DNA of 64,000 nt from Limnohabitans sp. Its GTDB lineage: Bacteria; Pseudomonadota; Gammaproteobacteria; Burkholderiales; Burkholderiaceae_C. Below are positions 1-8,772 of the stretch, in pieces; position 1 is the first letter of the stretch; each line of letters begins with the position of its first letter. The translations under genes and the position numbers were made by a program. Below the pieces are notes generated by a model. It was not told where the DNA came from and did no database searches. It saw nothing but the letters and a program-made list of their open reading frames with translations. The stretch covers positions 62,001-126,000 of the forward strand of contig JAOATL010000024.1 of NCBI GenBank assembly GCA_030158125.1, read 5' to 3'.

Positions 1-501
1 TTTCAGTGAGCGGAAGAAAACTTCCAAAATCATGTGAATGATGCGTGACTCGGTGGGCGTGAACAAACGGCCGGGTGGCAAATTGCCAACGCCTTTGCCA
101 AAGCCACCAAAGAAACTGTCCAGCGAGCTGAACACCACAGTGGGGTCAATCACCACAATGGCGTTGCCGCGCAAGGGGTTCATGCGAACCACGTTGACCG
201 ACAACGGTGCTTTCAGACTTTTGAGGTAATCGCCAAACCGAACAATTTCAACTTGATTGGGATTGACCTTGGGGCTGGTTCGCAACATTTCGACCAAGCC
301 CAAGCGGAAGGTGCGAATGAAGCGCTCGTTGATCATGTCGATCGAGGTGATGTTCACCCCCAAGCTGCTGTCTTCGCTGGCCAGGTCGTGTTTCTTCACC
401 CGTGCGGTGGTGTTGAAACCAGTGTCGACTGGAATCGAACCATCCATCACGCCCTCTGCCAAGGCAGAGAGTTCGTCGGGCGTTAATAAAGAAGTGGCCA
501 T
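1..501 (-). CDS. fliM: Flagellar motor switch protein FliM (N-terminal part)
   Basis: FliM is part of the C-ring under the flagellar basal body and binds phospho-CheY to switch rotation. The 167 codons present run off the left edge of the window with no stop, so only about the N-terminal half is visible. It starts MATSLLTPDELSALAEG, the short N-terminal segment that binds CheY, followed by the FliM core (INERFIRTFRLGLVEMLR, then a Gly-rich GGFGKGVGNLP stretch). The ATG at 501 follows the fliL stop by 47 bp, so it is probably the distal gene of fliK-fliL-fliM. Identification is firm. Confidence 0.93.
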   Translation of the reverse strand, partial: MATSLLTPDELSALAEGVMDGSIPVDTGFNTTARVKKHDLASEDSSLGVNITSIDMINERFIRTFRLGLVEMLRTSPKVNPNQVEIVRFGDYLKSLKAPLSVNVVRMNPLRGNAIVVIDPTVVFSSLDSFFGGFGKGVGNLPPGRLFTPTESRIIHMILEVFFRSLK

Positions 502-548
502 GAAACTCTAACAATTAAATAAGTTGATGCGAACGAGGCTTGCGCAAC

Positions 549-1148
549 TTATTGCACGATGAAGTTGGTGAAATGAATTTCTTCAATGCCACCAAAGTCT
601 TCGTACTTTTCCAGCAAGGTGTTGATGCTGTCGCGAATTTTGACGGCCAGCTCTTTGCGGAAGTCCGGCTTGACCAAGTCGGCATCGGTGGTGAGACGCA
701 TGGTGTCCATGACCGCAGAGCGGATGGCAAAGTCGTGCTTCTTCACGTTTTCAAACACGCGATCGTCGTAATGCGTCATGACGGCAATTTGCACAGACAT
801 CACTTTTTTGGAGCCGCTGACGTTCACCAAAAATTCACGCTCAATTTGCATGTAGGTGTATTCAAAGCGTGTGAGCTCGGGTGAGTCCTTGGATTTTTTG
901 CTGGGCTTGCCGTCGCCTTTTTTGTCGCCATGCGCACCGGGTGCACCATGGCCATCGCCGGCAGCTTCTGCATGCTCAGGGTCAATCACAGGCTTGGGGT
1001 TGAAGTAGCCTGTAAAAAACAGCGTACCCAACACAATGCCCACAATGAGGACGATCAAACCGACCACACCGCCAATGATCAAGACGATGGGTTTTTTCTT
1101 TTTCGGCTCTTCCGCGACGACTTCTTCTTCTGGAGCTGCTGTGGCCAT
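549..1148 (-). CDS. fliL: Flagellar basal body-associated protein FliL
   Basis: This 199-residue protein has the FliL layout: a short acidic cytoplasmic N-terminus with a KKKK stretch, one transmembrane helix (about residues 21-47, IVLIIGGVVGLIVLIVGIVL), a charged Gly/His/Lys linker and a periplasmic FliL domain ending FTNFIVQ. FliL sits in the inner membrane around the stator and supports torque. It lies between fliK and fliM in the same orientation. The linker (about residues 55-90, rich in GHGAPGAHGDKK) is longer than in enteric FliL. Confidence 0.92.
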   Translation of the reverse strand: MATAAPEEEVVAEEPKKKKPIVLIIGGVVGLIVLIVGIVLGTLFFTGYFNPKPVIDPEHAEAAGDGHGAPGAHGDKKGDGKPSKKSKDSPELTRFEYTYMQIEREFLVNVSGSKKVMSVQIAVMTHYDDRVFENVKKHDFAIRSAVMDTMRLTTDADLVKPDFRKELAVKIRDSINTLLEKYEDFGGIEEIHFTNFIVQ

Positions 1149-1207
1149 AGGTCACCTCTATATATAAACAAATTCACTCTGCATTCGGCAGAGATTCAGT
1201 TAACTGA

Positions 1208-2755
1208 TCAAGCCAGTGTGTCCCAGGCATCTTTCGATCGAAGATCTTTGATGCGAGTTTCTGTGGTTGCCACTTCCGTCACTGAAGCGCTGACTGTGTT
1301 GTCGGACGCTGTGTTTTGACGTGGTGTCGAGTTTCCGCCAGATTCTCGTTGGTTTTCACTGTTCACCCAGACATTAGCAACTGTCATGCCTGATTGCGAC
1401 AAGCTGTCTTTGAGCTTGGGCATGCCTTGGGCAATCAGTTCGCGGGTCAGCTGGTTGTCGGTTTTGAAGATGGCGTCCAATCCGCTGGCGTTCATGTCCA
1501 GCTCGACGTCAATTTTGCCCAAGTGGGCGGGGTTGAGTTTCAGCTGAAGCTTCCACTCGCCGCGTTCCATTTGGTCTTGGAGTCTCTCGCCCATGGCTTT
1601 GCCCAGCTTGTCGGCCAAGTCTTGAATTTGGGCGGCACGGTCGGTCATCTCTGGGCTGGCCAAGGCGGCGCTGGTGGCGGCGGCCCCCAGGGCGCCTGTG
1701 CTGGCGGTGTTGCGCGCCGAGTCGAGACTCAGCATGCCGTTGTTGCCATCGACAAGGGCGTCCAGGCTAGACAACAAGCCCGCATCGATGTTGCCCAAGT
1801 CCAGCAGTACTTGGGTGGCATCGCCGCTCTGACCTTTGCTGTTCAGCAGGTCGGCGCTCAGTTGCCCCCAGGCGGCGGCTTGGTCGGTGCCATTGAGTTT
1901 GGCCAGTTGGCGGGTCATGCTCTCCCAGGCGGGGACCATGCGCATGCGCATGGCATCCAAGGGGCCCATTTCTGGCGCAAGTTCGGCCACATTGTCGGCA
2001 CTGCCCAGGGCTTGTGAGGGCGCCGCCGCTGCGCCGCCAAGGGCTTGCAGCATGCCTGTGGCGCCTGCGGCTTGTAAGAGGCTCGTCACATCAGACGCTT
2101 TGGGGGCGCTGGTGGACAGGTGAGGGGCTTGCGCCCAAAGGGGTGGGGTGACTGCATCGGAAATGGCCAAACCTTGGGGGTGTGCTTGAATCCAACCCAG
2201 CGTGGCCGCGCTGGGCAACAAGGTGAGGGTGCTGCTGTCGCCACTGGGCGCACTGCCTGCTGCGCTGAGTGGTGTGGCCAACAAAGGGTTGGCGGGAAAT
2301 CCCATCATGCCCAAATTGGCCGAGCCCAAAGTGCTGGCGTCTGCGGCCAAAGTCGCTTGTGCGTCCAAGCCGGCGGCCAGGCCATCGGCGCCCGCCATGG
2401 CACTTAAATCACCAAACAAGGCCTGAACCGCCGATTCACTCAAGCCTTGTGCCCGCGCAAATTGCGCCAAGCTGTTGGGGTCGGGCAGGGGTGAAGCCGC
2501 CGTGATGACTGAAAACTGGTTGCCCAAATTGAGCGTTTGCAAGGCTGCCGCAGTGGCATCCGTGGCCTCGCCTGGGGCCGTTCCGGCAAGCTCTTGCCGC
2601 TCGCCCTTGGCCATCAGGTCGCGCATGACCCCCGCAAATTCCTGCCCATTCATGGGCTTGGCGAGGTTGGGGTCGAGCCCCCCCGATCCGCTGGAAGCCC
2701 CGACTGACGTGGGGTTCGAGACAGGTGCGGTCAAAAAATTGAGATTGGCGTCCAT
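1208..2755 (-). CDS. fliK: Flagellar hook-length control protein FliK
   Basis: FliK is the secreted molecular ruler that measures hook length and switches the export gate from rod/hook to filament substrates. The 515-residue protein has a long low-complexity Ala/Ser/Leu/Gly-rich N-terminal region and a compact C-terminal domain (about residues 385-465) with the conserved WKLQLKLNPAHLGKIDVEL and GLDAIF segments of the Flg_hook family. I chose the ATG at 2755, which has a GGAAA ribosome-binding site 5-6 nt upstream, over an in-frame TTG at 2785. A candidate sigma-54 promoter lies about 65 bp upstream. Confidence 0.88.
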   Translation of the reverse strand: MDANLNFLTAPVSNPTSVGASSGSGGLDPNLAKPMNGQEFAGVMRDLMAKGERQELAGTAPGEATDATAAALQTLNLGNQFSVITAASPLPDPNSLAQFARAQGLSESAVQALFGDLSAMAGADGLAAGLDAQATLAADASTLGSANLGMMGFPANPLLATPLSAAGSAPSGDSSTLTLLPSAATLGWIQAHPQGLAISDAVTPPLWAQAPHLSTSAPKASDVTSLLQAAGATGMLQALGGAAAAPSQALGSADNVAELAPEMGPLDAMRMRMVPAWESMTRQLAKLNGTDQAAAWGQLSADLLNSKGQSGDATQVLLDLGNIDAGLLSSLDALVDGNNGMLSLDSARNTASTGALGAAATSAALASPEMTDRAAQIQDLADKLGKAMGERLQDQMERGEWKLQLKLNPAHLGKIDVELDMNASGLDAIFKTDNQLTRELIAQGMPKLKDSLSQSGMTVANVWVNSENQRESGGNSTPRQNTASDNTVSASVTEVATTETRIKDLRSKDAWDTLA

Positions 2756-2817
2756 GGTATTTCCATCTTCAGTTTGATGTTTCAACCCCGGTTTTGAAGC
2801 CGGGTACGCCTTGTATT

Positions 2818-2833
2818 AGCAAAAACCGTGACA
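2818..2833 (-). promoter_or_regulatory. Candidate sigma-54 promoter for fliK-fliL-fliM
   Basis: On the minus strand the sequence reads TGTCACGGTTTTTGCT. Compared with the sigma-54 consensus TGGCACG-N4-TTGCW, it has the right spacing and a perfect -12 half, but one mismatch in the normally invariant GG of the -24 half. It would give a leader of roughly 50 nt before fliK. Assignment is by eye. Confidence 0.5.
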
Positions 2834-2893
2834 GGTCAGGCCTTGCCGCTTTGGGCGCCTGTTGAGAAATGGGGCAGGTGTCGGGATTTCTGG

Positions 2894-2909
2894 TGGCATG
2901 GTCTTTGCT
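2894..2909 (+). promoter_or_regulatory. Sigma-54 (-24/-12) promoter upstream of flhA
   Basis: The sequence TGGCATGGTCTTTGCT matches TGGCAYG-N4-TTGCW at every specified position, with GG at -24 and GC at -12. It lies 75 bp before the flhA ATG, giving an expected leader of about 65 nt. rpoN is encoded in this same window at 28048-29616, and sigma-54 control of middle flagellar genes is usual in polar flagellates. Confidence 0.82.
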
Positions 2910-2983
2910 CAACCTGCTGGACTATGGAAGAAAACCATGCCGTTTGAACGTTTTAACCCTGTGAACAGCCACTTAGGCCACCC

Positions 2984-5080
2984 ATGAGCACCTTGACCCT
3001 GTCAACGGTTCGACAGAACCTGTCCAAATTTGATTACACCGGACTCGGCTTGCCCGCGTTGGTGTTGTTGATCATGGCCATGCTGGTGGTGCCACTGCCG
3101 GCCTTGCTCTTGGACATCTTGTTCACGTTCAACATTGCCTGCAGTTTGCTGATCATCATGATTGCCATTGGCACACGCAAGCCGCTTGAGTTTTCGTCTT
3201 TCCCCTCTGTTTTGTTGTTTGCCACCATGCTCCGTTTGGGCTTGAACGTGGCGTCCACCCGTGTCATTTTGGTCAATGGCCATGAAGGCCATGAGGCCGC
3301 CGGCAAAGTGGTGGCGGCTTTCGGTGAGTTTGTGATCGGCGGCAACTATGTGGTCGGTTTCATCATCTTCGCGATTCTGATGATCATCAACTTCATTGTG
3401 GTGACCAAAGGTGCTGGCCGTGTGTCTGAAGTGAATGCTCGATTTACCTTGGACGCGATGCCAGGCAAACAAATGTCGATTGACGCCGACTTGAACGCTG
3501 GCGTGATTGACCAAGACACGGCCAAAAAACGCCGTGAAGAACTCTCGCAAGAATCTGACTTCTTCGGCTCCATGGACGGTGCCTCTAAGTTTGTGTCGGG
3601 CGACGCCGTGGCCGGCTTGCTGATTTTGGTGATCAACTTGATTGGCGGTTTGACGATCGGGGTCGGTCAACACGACCTGTCATTGTCTGAAGCTGGCCGC
3701 ATCTACACACTGCTGACCATCGGTGATGGTTTGGTGGCGCAGATCCCGTCTTTGTTTTTGTCACTGGCCACCGCCATCATCGTGACCCGTGTGACCACCT
3801 CCGAGTCAATGACCGAGCAGGCAACGACCCAGTTGTCCAATCCGACGGCTCTCTATATGAGTGCCGGTATTTTGGCCGTGTTGGGCTTGGTGCCTGGCAT
3901 GCCGCACTTGGTGTTCATCACTTTGGCTTTGGCCAGCGCGGGCTTGGCGTATCGCATCACCCAAAAACAAGACGTACCGGTGAGTACGCCGGCAGAGCAA
4001 GCGGCGCAAGCCGCCCTGGAAGAGCCCAAAGAATTGGACTGGGACGATGTCGACCAAGTGGACTTGATCGGCCTTGAAATTGGTTACGGTTTGATCCCCT
4101 TGGTGAACCCCGAAACGGGCGGTCAGTTGATGAACCGTGTGAAAGGTGTGCGCAAAAAGTTGTCTGCTGAATTGGGCTTCTTGGTGCAGCCAGTACGCAT
4201 TCGCGATGCCCTGACCATTGACCCTGATGCGTATCACATCGTGTTGAAGGGCGTGGTTCGCGGCAAGGGACAAATCAAGGTGGGCAAAGAGTTGGCCATC
4301 AATCCAGGTCAGGTGTATGGCCCCTTGGAAGGCCAAGCCACCCAAGAGCCAGCCTTTGGTTTGGAGGCGGTTTGGATTGATCCCTCACAGCGCGATCTGG
4401 CGCGTACCTTGGGTTACACCGTGGTCGATGCCAGCACGGCTGTGGCCACGCACTTGAACAAAGTCTTGCGCGACAACGCGTCCGATTTGCTCAGCCACGA
4501 CGAAGTGCAACAACTGCTCGACAAGTTGGCCGCCAAGTCACCCAAGTTGGTAGAAGATTTGGTGCCAGGCAAGTTGTCTTTGGGCGTGGTGACACGGACC
4601 TTGCAAAACCTGCTGAACGAGTCGGTGTCGATTCGTGACATGCGCACCATTGCCGAGACCCTGTCAGAAGTGGCCAGCCGTACACAAGAGCCAGAGCAAT
4701 TGACGGCGCTGGTGCGTCCTAAGTTGGGCCGCATGATTGTGCAAAGTTTGGTCGATGAAACCAATGGCTTGTCGGTCATGACCTTGGACCCTAGCCTTGA
4801 GCAATTGATTCACAACATCTTGCAGCAAACCGCGCCTGGCCAAAGCATTGCCATGGAGCCCGGTTTGGCTGAGCGTTTGTTTGGTGCTTTGCGCGATGGC
4901 GCACGTGCCGTCGAAGAAATGGGTCATCCCGCCGTATTGGTGGTCTCGCCTGTGATTCGTCCGTGGTTGTCAAAGGCTGTGCGCTATCGCGTGAACGATT
5001 TGACCTTGTTGTCGTACAGCGAAATTCCAGACGATCAGACCGTCAAAGTGGTTCACACCGTGCACGCCGAAACGCGTTGA
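2984..5080 (+). CDS. flhA: Flagellar biosynthesis protein FlhA
   Basis: FlhA is the nine-subunit export-gate ring of the flagellar type III secretion system. The 698 residues match the family length. The N-terminal half (about residues 20-330) holds eight predicted transmembrane segments, including the highly conserved PSVLLFATMLRLGLNVASTR and the FHIPEP-region motif GRVSEVNARFTLDAMPGKQM. The C-terminal half is the soluble domain that docks chaperone-substrate pairs. It is first in the rightward cluster flhA-flhF-flhG-fliA. flhB is not next to it here. Start: ATG at 2984, weak AGG upstream. Confidence 0.97.
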   Translation: MSTLTLSTVRQNLSKFDYTGLGLPALVLLIMAMLVVPLPALLLDILFTFNIACSLLIIMIAIGTRKPLEFSSFPSVLLFATMLRLGLNVASTRVILVNGHEGHEAAGKVVAAFGEFVIGGNYVVGFIIFAILMIINFIVVTKGAGRVSEVNARFTLDAMPGKQMSIDADLNAGVIDQDTAKKRREELSQESDFFGSMDGASKFVSGDAVAGLLILVINLIGGLTIGVGQHDLSLSEAGRIYTLLTIGDGLVAQIPSLFLSLATAIIVTRVTTSESMTEQATTQLSNPTALYMSAGILAVLGLVPGMPHLVFITLALASAGLAYRITQKQDVPVSTPAEQAAQAALEEPKELDWDDVDQVDLIGLEIGYGLIPLVNPETGGQLMNRVKGVRKKLSAELGFLVQPVRIRDALTIDPDAYHIVLKGVVRGKGQIKVGKELAINPGQVYGPLEGQATQEPAFGLEAVWIDPSQRDLARTLGYTVVDASTAVATHLNKVLRDNASDLLSHDEVQQLLDKLAAKSPKLVEDLVPGKLSLGVVTRTLQNLLNESVSIRDMRTIAETLSEVASRTQEPEQLTALVRPKLGRMIVQSLVDETNGLSVMTLDPSLEQLIHNILQQTAPGQSIAMEPGLAERLFGALRDGARAVEEMGHPAVLVVSPVIRPWLSKAVRYRVNDLTLLSYSEIPDDQTVKVVHTVHAETR

Positions 5081-5147
5081 TACACGACTGACACACACAC
5101 ACAAATAAAACCAGATTCAACCCTTAGATTGATGAAGAGATAGCACC

Positions 5148-6548
5148 ATGGAACTCAAACGCATCCTAGCCCGCGACACGCGCAGCGCCACCGAAAAGGC
5201 CATGGCTTTGTACGGTCCCGATGTGTTGATCATCTCGAATCAACGGGTGGACGGTCAGACCGAATTGATCGTGGCGTTGGAAGTGGCAGAAGCCAGCGCT
5301 GACGTTTTGATGGATGAAGAAGAAACCACATCGGCCACAGTTCAGGTGGCAATGCCATCTGAAAAGCGCATCTCGAGCACGCCCTCTTCTGTGAGCAGTC
5401 CCTTCAGCGACCATTTGCATCACTTGATGCAGCCGGGCACCAAGCAGGATGCCAAGTTGGACGTGTCTGCCAAAGAGGCCTCGCCCATTGAACAATTGTT
5501 GACACAAGGCCGTGAGCAAGTCCGCAGCCAAGAGATTGTGTCTTTGGTGCGTGAAGAATTGGCCGCTTTGCGCCAAGAGTTTCGCTTAAGCCAGCAAACT
5601 GCCAGCTGGCAGATGAACCAATACTGGCCGGCCCACATTCAGCCACTGGTGGAGGCCATGACCGATGCGGCCGTGCCAACGGCGTTGCGTGCTTTGCTGC
5701 AAGAAGGTTTGCGCGAGCAGCCTACGTTGGACAGCGCCCTTGCCAGCATTCGTTCGCAATTGACCCACAATTTAGAGCGTCCACAAGAAGGCTTTCCCAA
5801 TCGCGGCGTGCACGTGATGGCCGGCTTGTCGGGCGCAGGCAAAAGTTTGATGGTGGCCAAGGCGGCCCAGCAAGTGGCTCTGCATTACGGTGTGGAATAT
5901 GTGGCAGTGGTGAGCTACCACGACATGCGTGCTGGCGCTTGGGCGCAAACCCAAATGCTGTGCGCACAGTTGGGCGTGGATTGTTTCCGCGCGGCCAATG
6001 CCGAGACATTGGACCTGTTGTTGAACGAGCTCTCACCCCGTCGCCTCATTTTGATCGACACCCCCGGCGTTCAAATGAACGAGCGCTTGGCTGAAATTTT
6101 GCAGGTTTGCCCCGAAGCGGGCTTGCATGCGGTGGTGCCCGCCGATTCGTCTGGCGTGAGCTTGTCCAGCATCATGATGAAGTCGGGCCTGAACTGGCAA
6201 AGCCTCATGATCAGCAAGTTGGACGAGTCTCACTCGCCCTGGCCCTTGATTCAATTTTTGATTGCCGAAGGCGCCCAGTGCGTGGTCTCGGCTGGCGGCA
6301 GTTCGGACCGGGTTGCCGATGGCCTGAAATCGTCCGGTTTGCAAAAACTCATCCACATTGCCATGGCCCAATTAACCCCCAGCCCAGAGACTTTGGGGGA
6401 TGTTTTGCTTGAAGCTGCCGCAAAACCTGCGACACTAGACCATCAGGTTAACGAGGTAGAGGCTGCCAATGAACCGCTCACCCATACGCTGGGTTTGAGC
6501 CGTCCACATTGGTCGCTTGAAATTCCTCAAAGTGAGCTTCATGGATAA
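5148..6548 (+). CDS. flhF: Flagellar biosynthesis GTPase FlhF
   Basis: FlhF is an SRP-type GTPase that sets the position of polar flagella. The N-terminal region begins MELKRILARDTRSATEKAM, the variable B domain follows, and the C-terminal NG domain carries the P-loop GLSGAGKS (Lys about residue 232), the DTPGVQ G3 motif and SKLDE (G4). It lies 67 bp after flhA and its last 8 bp overlap flhG, so translation is probably coupled. The flhF/flhG pair implies polar flagellation in a controlled number. Confidence 0.95.
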   Translation: MELKRILARDTRSATEKAMALYGPDVLIISNQRVDGQTELIVALEVAEASADVLMDEEETTSATVQVAMPSEKRISSTPSSVSSPFSDHLHHLMQPGTKQDAKLDVSAKEASPIEQLLTQGREQVRSQEIVSLVREELAALRQEFRLSQQTASWQMNQYWPAHIQPLVEAMTDAAVPTALRALLQEGLREQPTLDSALASIRSQLTHNLERPQEGFPNRGVHVMAGLSGAGKSLMVAKAAQQVALHYGVEYVAVVSYHDMRAGAWAQTQMLCAQLGVDCFRAANAETLDLLLNELSPRRLILIDTPGVQMNERLAEILQVCPEAGLHAVVPADSSGVSLSSIMMKSGLNWQSLMISKLDESHSPWPLIQFLIAEGAQCVVSAGGSSDRVADGLKSSGLQKLIHIAMAQLTPSPETLGDVLLEAAAKPATLDHQVNEVEAANEPLTHTLGLSRPHWSLEIPQSELHG

Positions 6549-7359
6549 AGCAAAAAGTACCCAAGTCATTGGCATAGCCAGTGGCAAAGGAGGCGTGGGT
6601 AAAACCACGGTCTCTGTGAACCTGGCCGTTGCACTGCAGGCCATGGGTCACCGCGTCATGTTGTTTGACGCCGACATGAGTTTGGCCAATGCCCAAATTG
6701 CATTGGGCTGCCGTTGCCCCTACAACCTCAGCCACTTCATCAGTGGCGAGAAAACACTGCAAGAAATCATTGTCACCACCCGCCAGGGCATCAAGCTGGT
6801 GCCGGGGGCATCTGGTATTCAAGAGATGGCGGCCTTGGGCGACATTCAGGCGGCCAACATCGTGCGCGCCTTCAGTGCCCTCACCGACGACATCGACTAT
6901 TTGATTGTCGACATGGCCGCGGGCATTTCGCCCGAAGTCTTGTCCTTCATGTCGGCTTGCTCGCGTCGCTTTGTGGTGGTGCGCGATGATCCGTCGTCCA
7001 TTGCCGACGCCTACGCCACCATCAAGGTGCTGATTCAAGACCATGGGCTCGATGAGATTTACCTCATTCCCAATGGGGTGGGCAGTGCCCAAGAAGGCTA
7101 TCAATTGTTTGAGCGCATCAACCATGTGTGTGCGCGCTTTTTAAATCGCACCATTCGCTATTTGGGCTCGATTGAAAACGACGAGCTCATTTTGGCCGCG
7201 CTCAAAAAATACCAGCCCGTGGCTGAGTTTGCGCCAGGCAGCAGTGGTGCCCGAGATTTCCGACGTTTGGCCGAGGCCATTCGCCAGCTCGAGCCCATCG
7301 ATGAGGCCTCGGGTGGCTTGCAGTTTTTTGTGGAGCGCCTGGTGAAAACCAGCACCTAA
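6541..7359 (+). CDS. flhG: MinD-like ATPase FlhG/FleN, flagellar number regulator
   Basis: FlhG (FleN) is a ParA/MinD-family ATPase that limits flagellar number and antagonises FlhF. The deviant Walker A GKGGVGKT is at residues 15-22, and DADMSLANAQIALG and IVDMAAGIS follow as in this family. The 272-residue product starts at the ATG at 6541, which lies inside the end of flhF (ATGGATAA overlap); an upstream GTG in the same frame is less likely. The stop is 4 bp before the fliA ATG. Confidence 0.93.
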   Translation: MDKAKSTQVIGIASGKGGVGKTTVSVNLAVALQAMGHRVMLFDADMSLANAQIALGCRCPYNLSHFISGEKTLQEIIVTTRQGIKLVPGASGIQEMAALGDIQAANIVRAFSALTDDIDYLIVDMAAGISPEVLSFMSACSRRFVVVRDDPSSIADAYATIKVLIQDHGLDEIYLIPNGVGSAQEGYQLFERINHVCARFLNRTIRYLGSIENDELILAALKKYQPVAEFAPGSSGARDFRRLAEAIRQLEPIDEASGGLQFFVERLVKTST

Positions 7360-7363
7360 GCAC

Positions 7364-8116
7364 ATGGCCACCTCCACTCGCCTTTACGAACAGGTTCAAA
7401 ACAACAGCGAAGCGCTGGTCATGGCTCATTTGGGCATGGTCAAGCGTGTCGCTTTGCACCTGAAGGTGAGACTGCCGCCTTTCATGGAGCTCGACGAGCT
7501 CATTCAAGTGGGCATGATTGGCCTCTTGGAAGCGGCCCGTGCCTACAACCCGGGCAAGGGCATTGAGTTTGAGAATTTTGCACACAGCCGTGTGCGCGGC
7601 GCCATTTTGGACGAGGTGCGCAGGCTGTCGTTTTTGCCACGCTCGGCCGTGGCCATCAACAAATCGCACAGCGAAGCCACCCACGAGTTGGCCGCTGAGC
7701 TGGGCCGCACGCCCACGCAGGCCGAATTGGCCGATCACATGGGCAAGGACATTGAGCTGTTTCACAAAGAGCGCACCCAGGCGCGCCGCTTTGAAACCTA
7801 CTCCATGGAGGTGGTGACGGAAGAGGTGATGAACATTGCCACTGACACCTCACAACAGCCTGAGGCCATTGTGGAGCACGAGCAATTCATGGGCGCCCTG
7901 ACCGACGCCATTGCCGACTTGCCCGAGCGCGACCAATTGTTAATGAATTTGTATTACGTTGAAGAGCTCAACCTCAAAGAAATTGGCGAAGTCTTGGGCG
8001 TGACCGAGTCACGCGTTAGCCAATTGCTGTCGGCGGTGGTTAAAAAACTGCGCGGCACACTCAAGGTCGAGCCTGCGCAAGTGGCCAAACCCAAAGCTGG
8101 AAAGGGCGCGGCATGA
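7364..8116 (+). CDS. fliA: RNA polymerase sigma factor FliA (sigma-28)
   Basis: FliA directs transcription of late flagellar genes. The 250 residues show sigma region 2 (LDELIQVGMIGLLEAARAYNP, then FENFAHSRVRGAILDEVRR), region 3 (SHSEATHELAAELGRTPTQAELADHMG) and region 4 with the helix-turn-helix LKEIGEVLGVTESRVSQL. It is the last gene of the tight flhF-flhG-fliA block. A sigma-28-type promoter lies just downstream, before fliS. The Lys/Ala-rich tail (about residues 238-250) is a minor extension. Confidence 0.96.
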   Translation: MATSTRLYEQVQNNSEALVMAHLGMVKRVALHLKVRLPPFMELDELIQVGMIGLLEAARAYNPGKGIEFENFAHSRVRGAILDEVRRLSFLPRSAVAINKSHSEATHELAAELGRTPTQAELADHMGKDIELFHKERTQARRFETYSMEVVTEEVMNIATDTSQQPEAIVEHEQFMGALTDAIADLPERDQLLMNLYYVEELNLKEIGEVLGVTESRVSQLLSAVVKKLRGTLKVEPAQVAKPKAGKGAA

Positions 8117-8187
8117 GCATGGCTGTCGCTTTTTCTGGGCTTCGTGTGGTTCAGCCCACTTTTATGCCTTCTTTTACGGCTGAAGGC

Positions 8188-8214
8188 TCAAGTTTCCCGA
8201 TGTCCCTCCGATTC
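8188..8214 (+). promoter_or_regulatory. Sigma-28 promoter upstream of fliS
   Basis: TCAAGTTT at 8188-8195 and TCCGATTC at 8207-8214 are separated by exactly 11 nt. This fits the sigma-28 consensus TAAAGTTT-N11-GCCGATAA closely: seven of eight at -35 and the CCGAT core at -10. It is 34 bp upstream of the fliS ATG and directly follows fliA, whose product would recognise it. Confidence 0.75.
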
Positions 8215-8247
8215 CTGCTGTGTCAGGATCAAAAGGAACAAGACATC

Positions 8248-8682
8248 ATGCGAGTACATTTCAAAGCGATGGAGAGCTACGGCGAAGGCAATCATGCATC
8301 ACAAGCCATGGTGGCCGACAAGGTCGAGCTCATTCAAATGCTGTTTGACGGCCTGATCGACAGCTTGGTCACAGCCAAAGGCCATATTCAGCGTGGCTCG
8401 ATTGAAGACAAAAATAAGAGCTTGGTTCGTGCAGGACGCATTGTCTTGGGCTTGCAAGGCGCTTTGGATTTAGACAAAGGTGGCGATTTGGCGCGCAATC
8501 TGTACGAGTTGTACAGCTACGTGACTCGCCGTCTGGTGCATGTGAATGCACGCAATGACCTCGATGCATTGCAAGAAGTTCACACCTTGTTGAATGAAAT
8601 TCGCCAAGCTTGGCGTGATGTTCCTAACTTGTTACCCAAAACAGCGCCTGCGTCAGGCGTTGCAATGTCTGCAATGCATTGA
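8248..8682 (+). CDS. fliS: Flagellin export chaperone FliS
   Basis: FliS binds the C-terminus of newly made flagellin and delivers it to the export gate. From the ATG at 8248 (AAGGAA ribosome-binding site 9 nt upstream) the product is 144 residues, normal for the family. It has the typical YG.G motif near the N-terminus, VELIQMLFDGLIDSLVTAKGHI, and the conserved LYELYSYVTRRLVHVNARNDLDAL helix. A longer frame from 8113 overlapping fliA is open but would add about 45 unconserved residues and would bury the sigma-28 promoter. fliC and fliD are not in the window. Confidence 0.85.
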   Translation: MRVHFKAMESYGEGNHASQAMVADKVELIQMLFDGLIDSLVTAKGHIQRGSIEDKNKSLVRAGRIVLGLQGALDLDKGGDLARNLYELYSYVTRRLVHVNARNDLDALQEVHTLLNEIRQAWRDVPNLLPKTAPASGVAMSAMH

Positions 8683-8720
8683 GCCTTCGCCTCAGAAGGC
8701 GTGGCTTTGAGGGTGCAATG

Positions 8721-8762
8721 ACGGGCGCAGCTGGGAAGCCAGCCGCCCGTTTGGTCGTTTTT
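8721..8762 (+). terminator. Rho-independent terminator after fliS
   Basis: ACGGGCG pairs with CGCCCGT, and an inner GCTGG/CCAGC stem closes on a GAAG loop with a 2-nt bulge. TTTGGTCGTTTTT follows. A smaller hairpin, GCCTTC/GAAGGC at 8683-8700, precedes it. Together they separate fliS from motA, whose ribosome-binding site starts right after the T-run. Confidence 0.7.
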
Positions 8763-8772
8763 GGAGAGAAAT

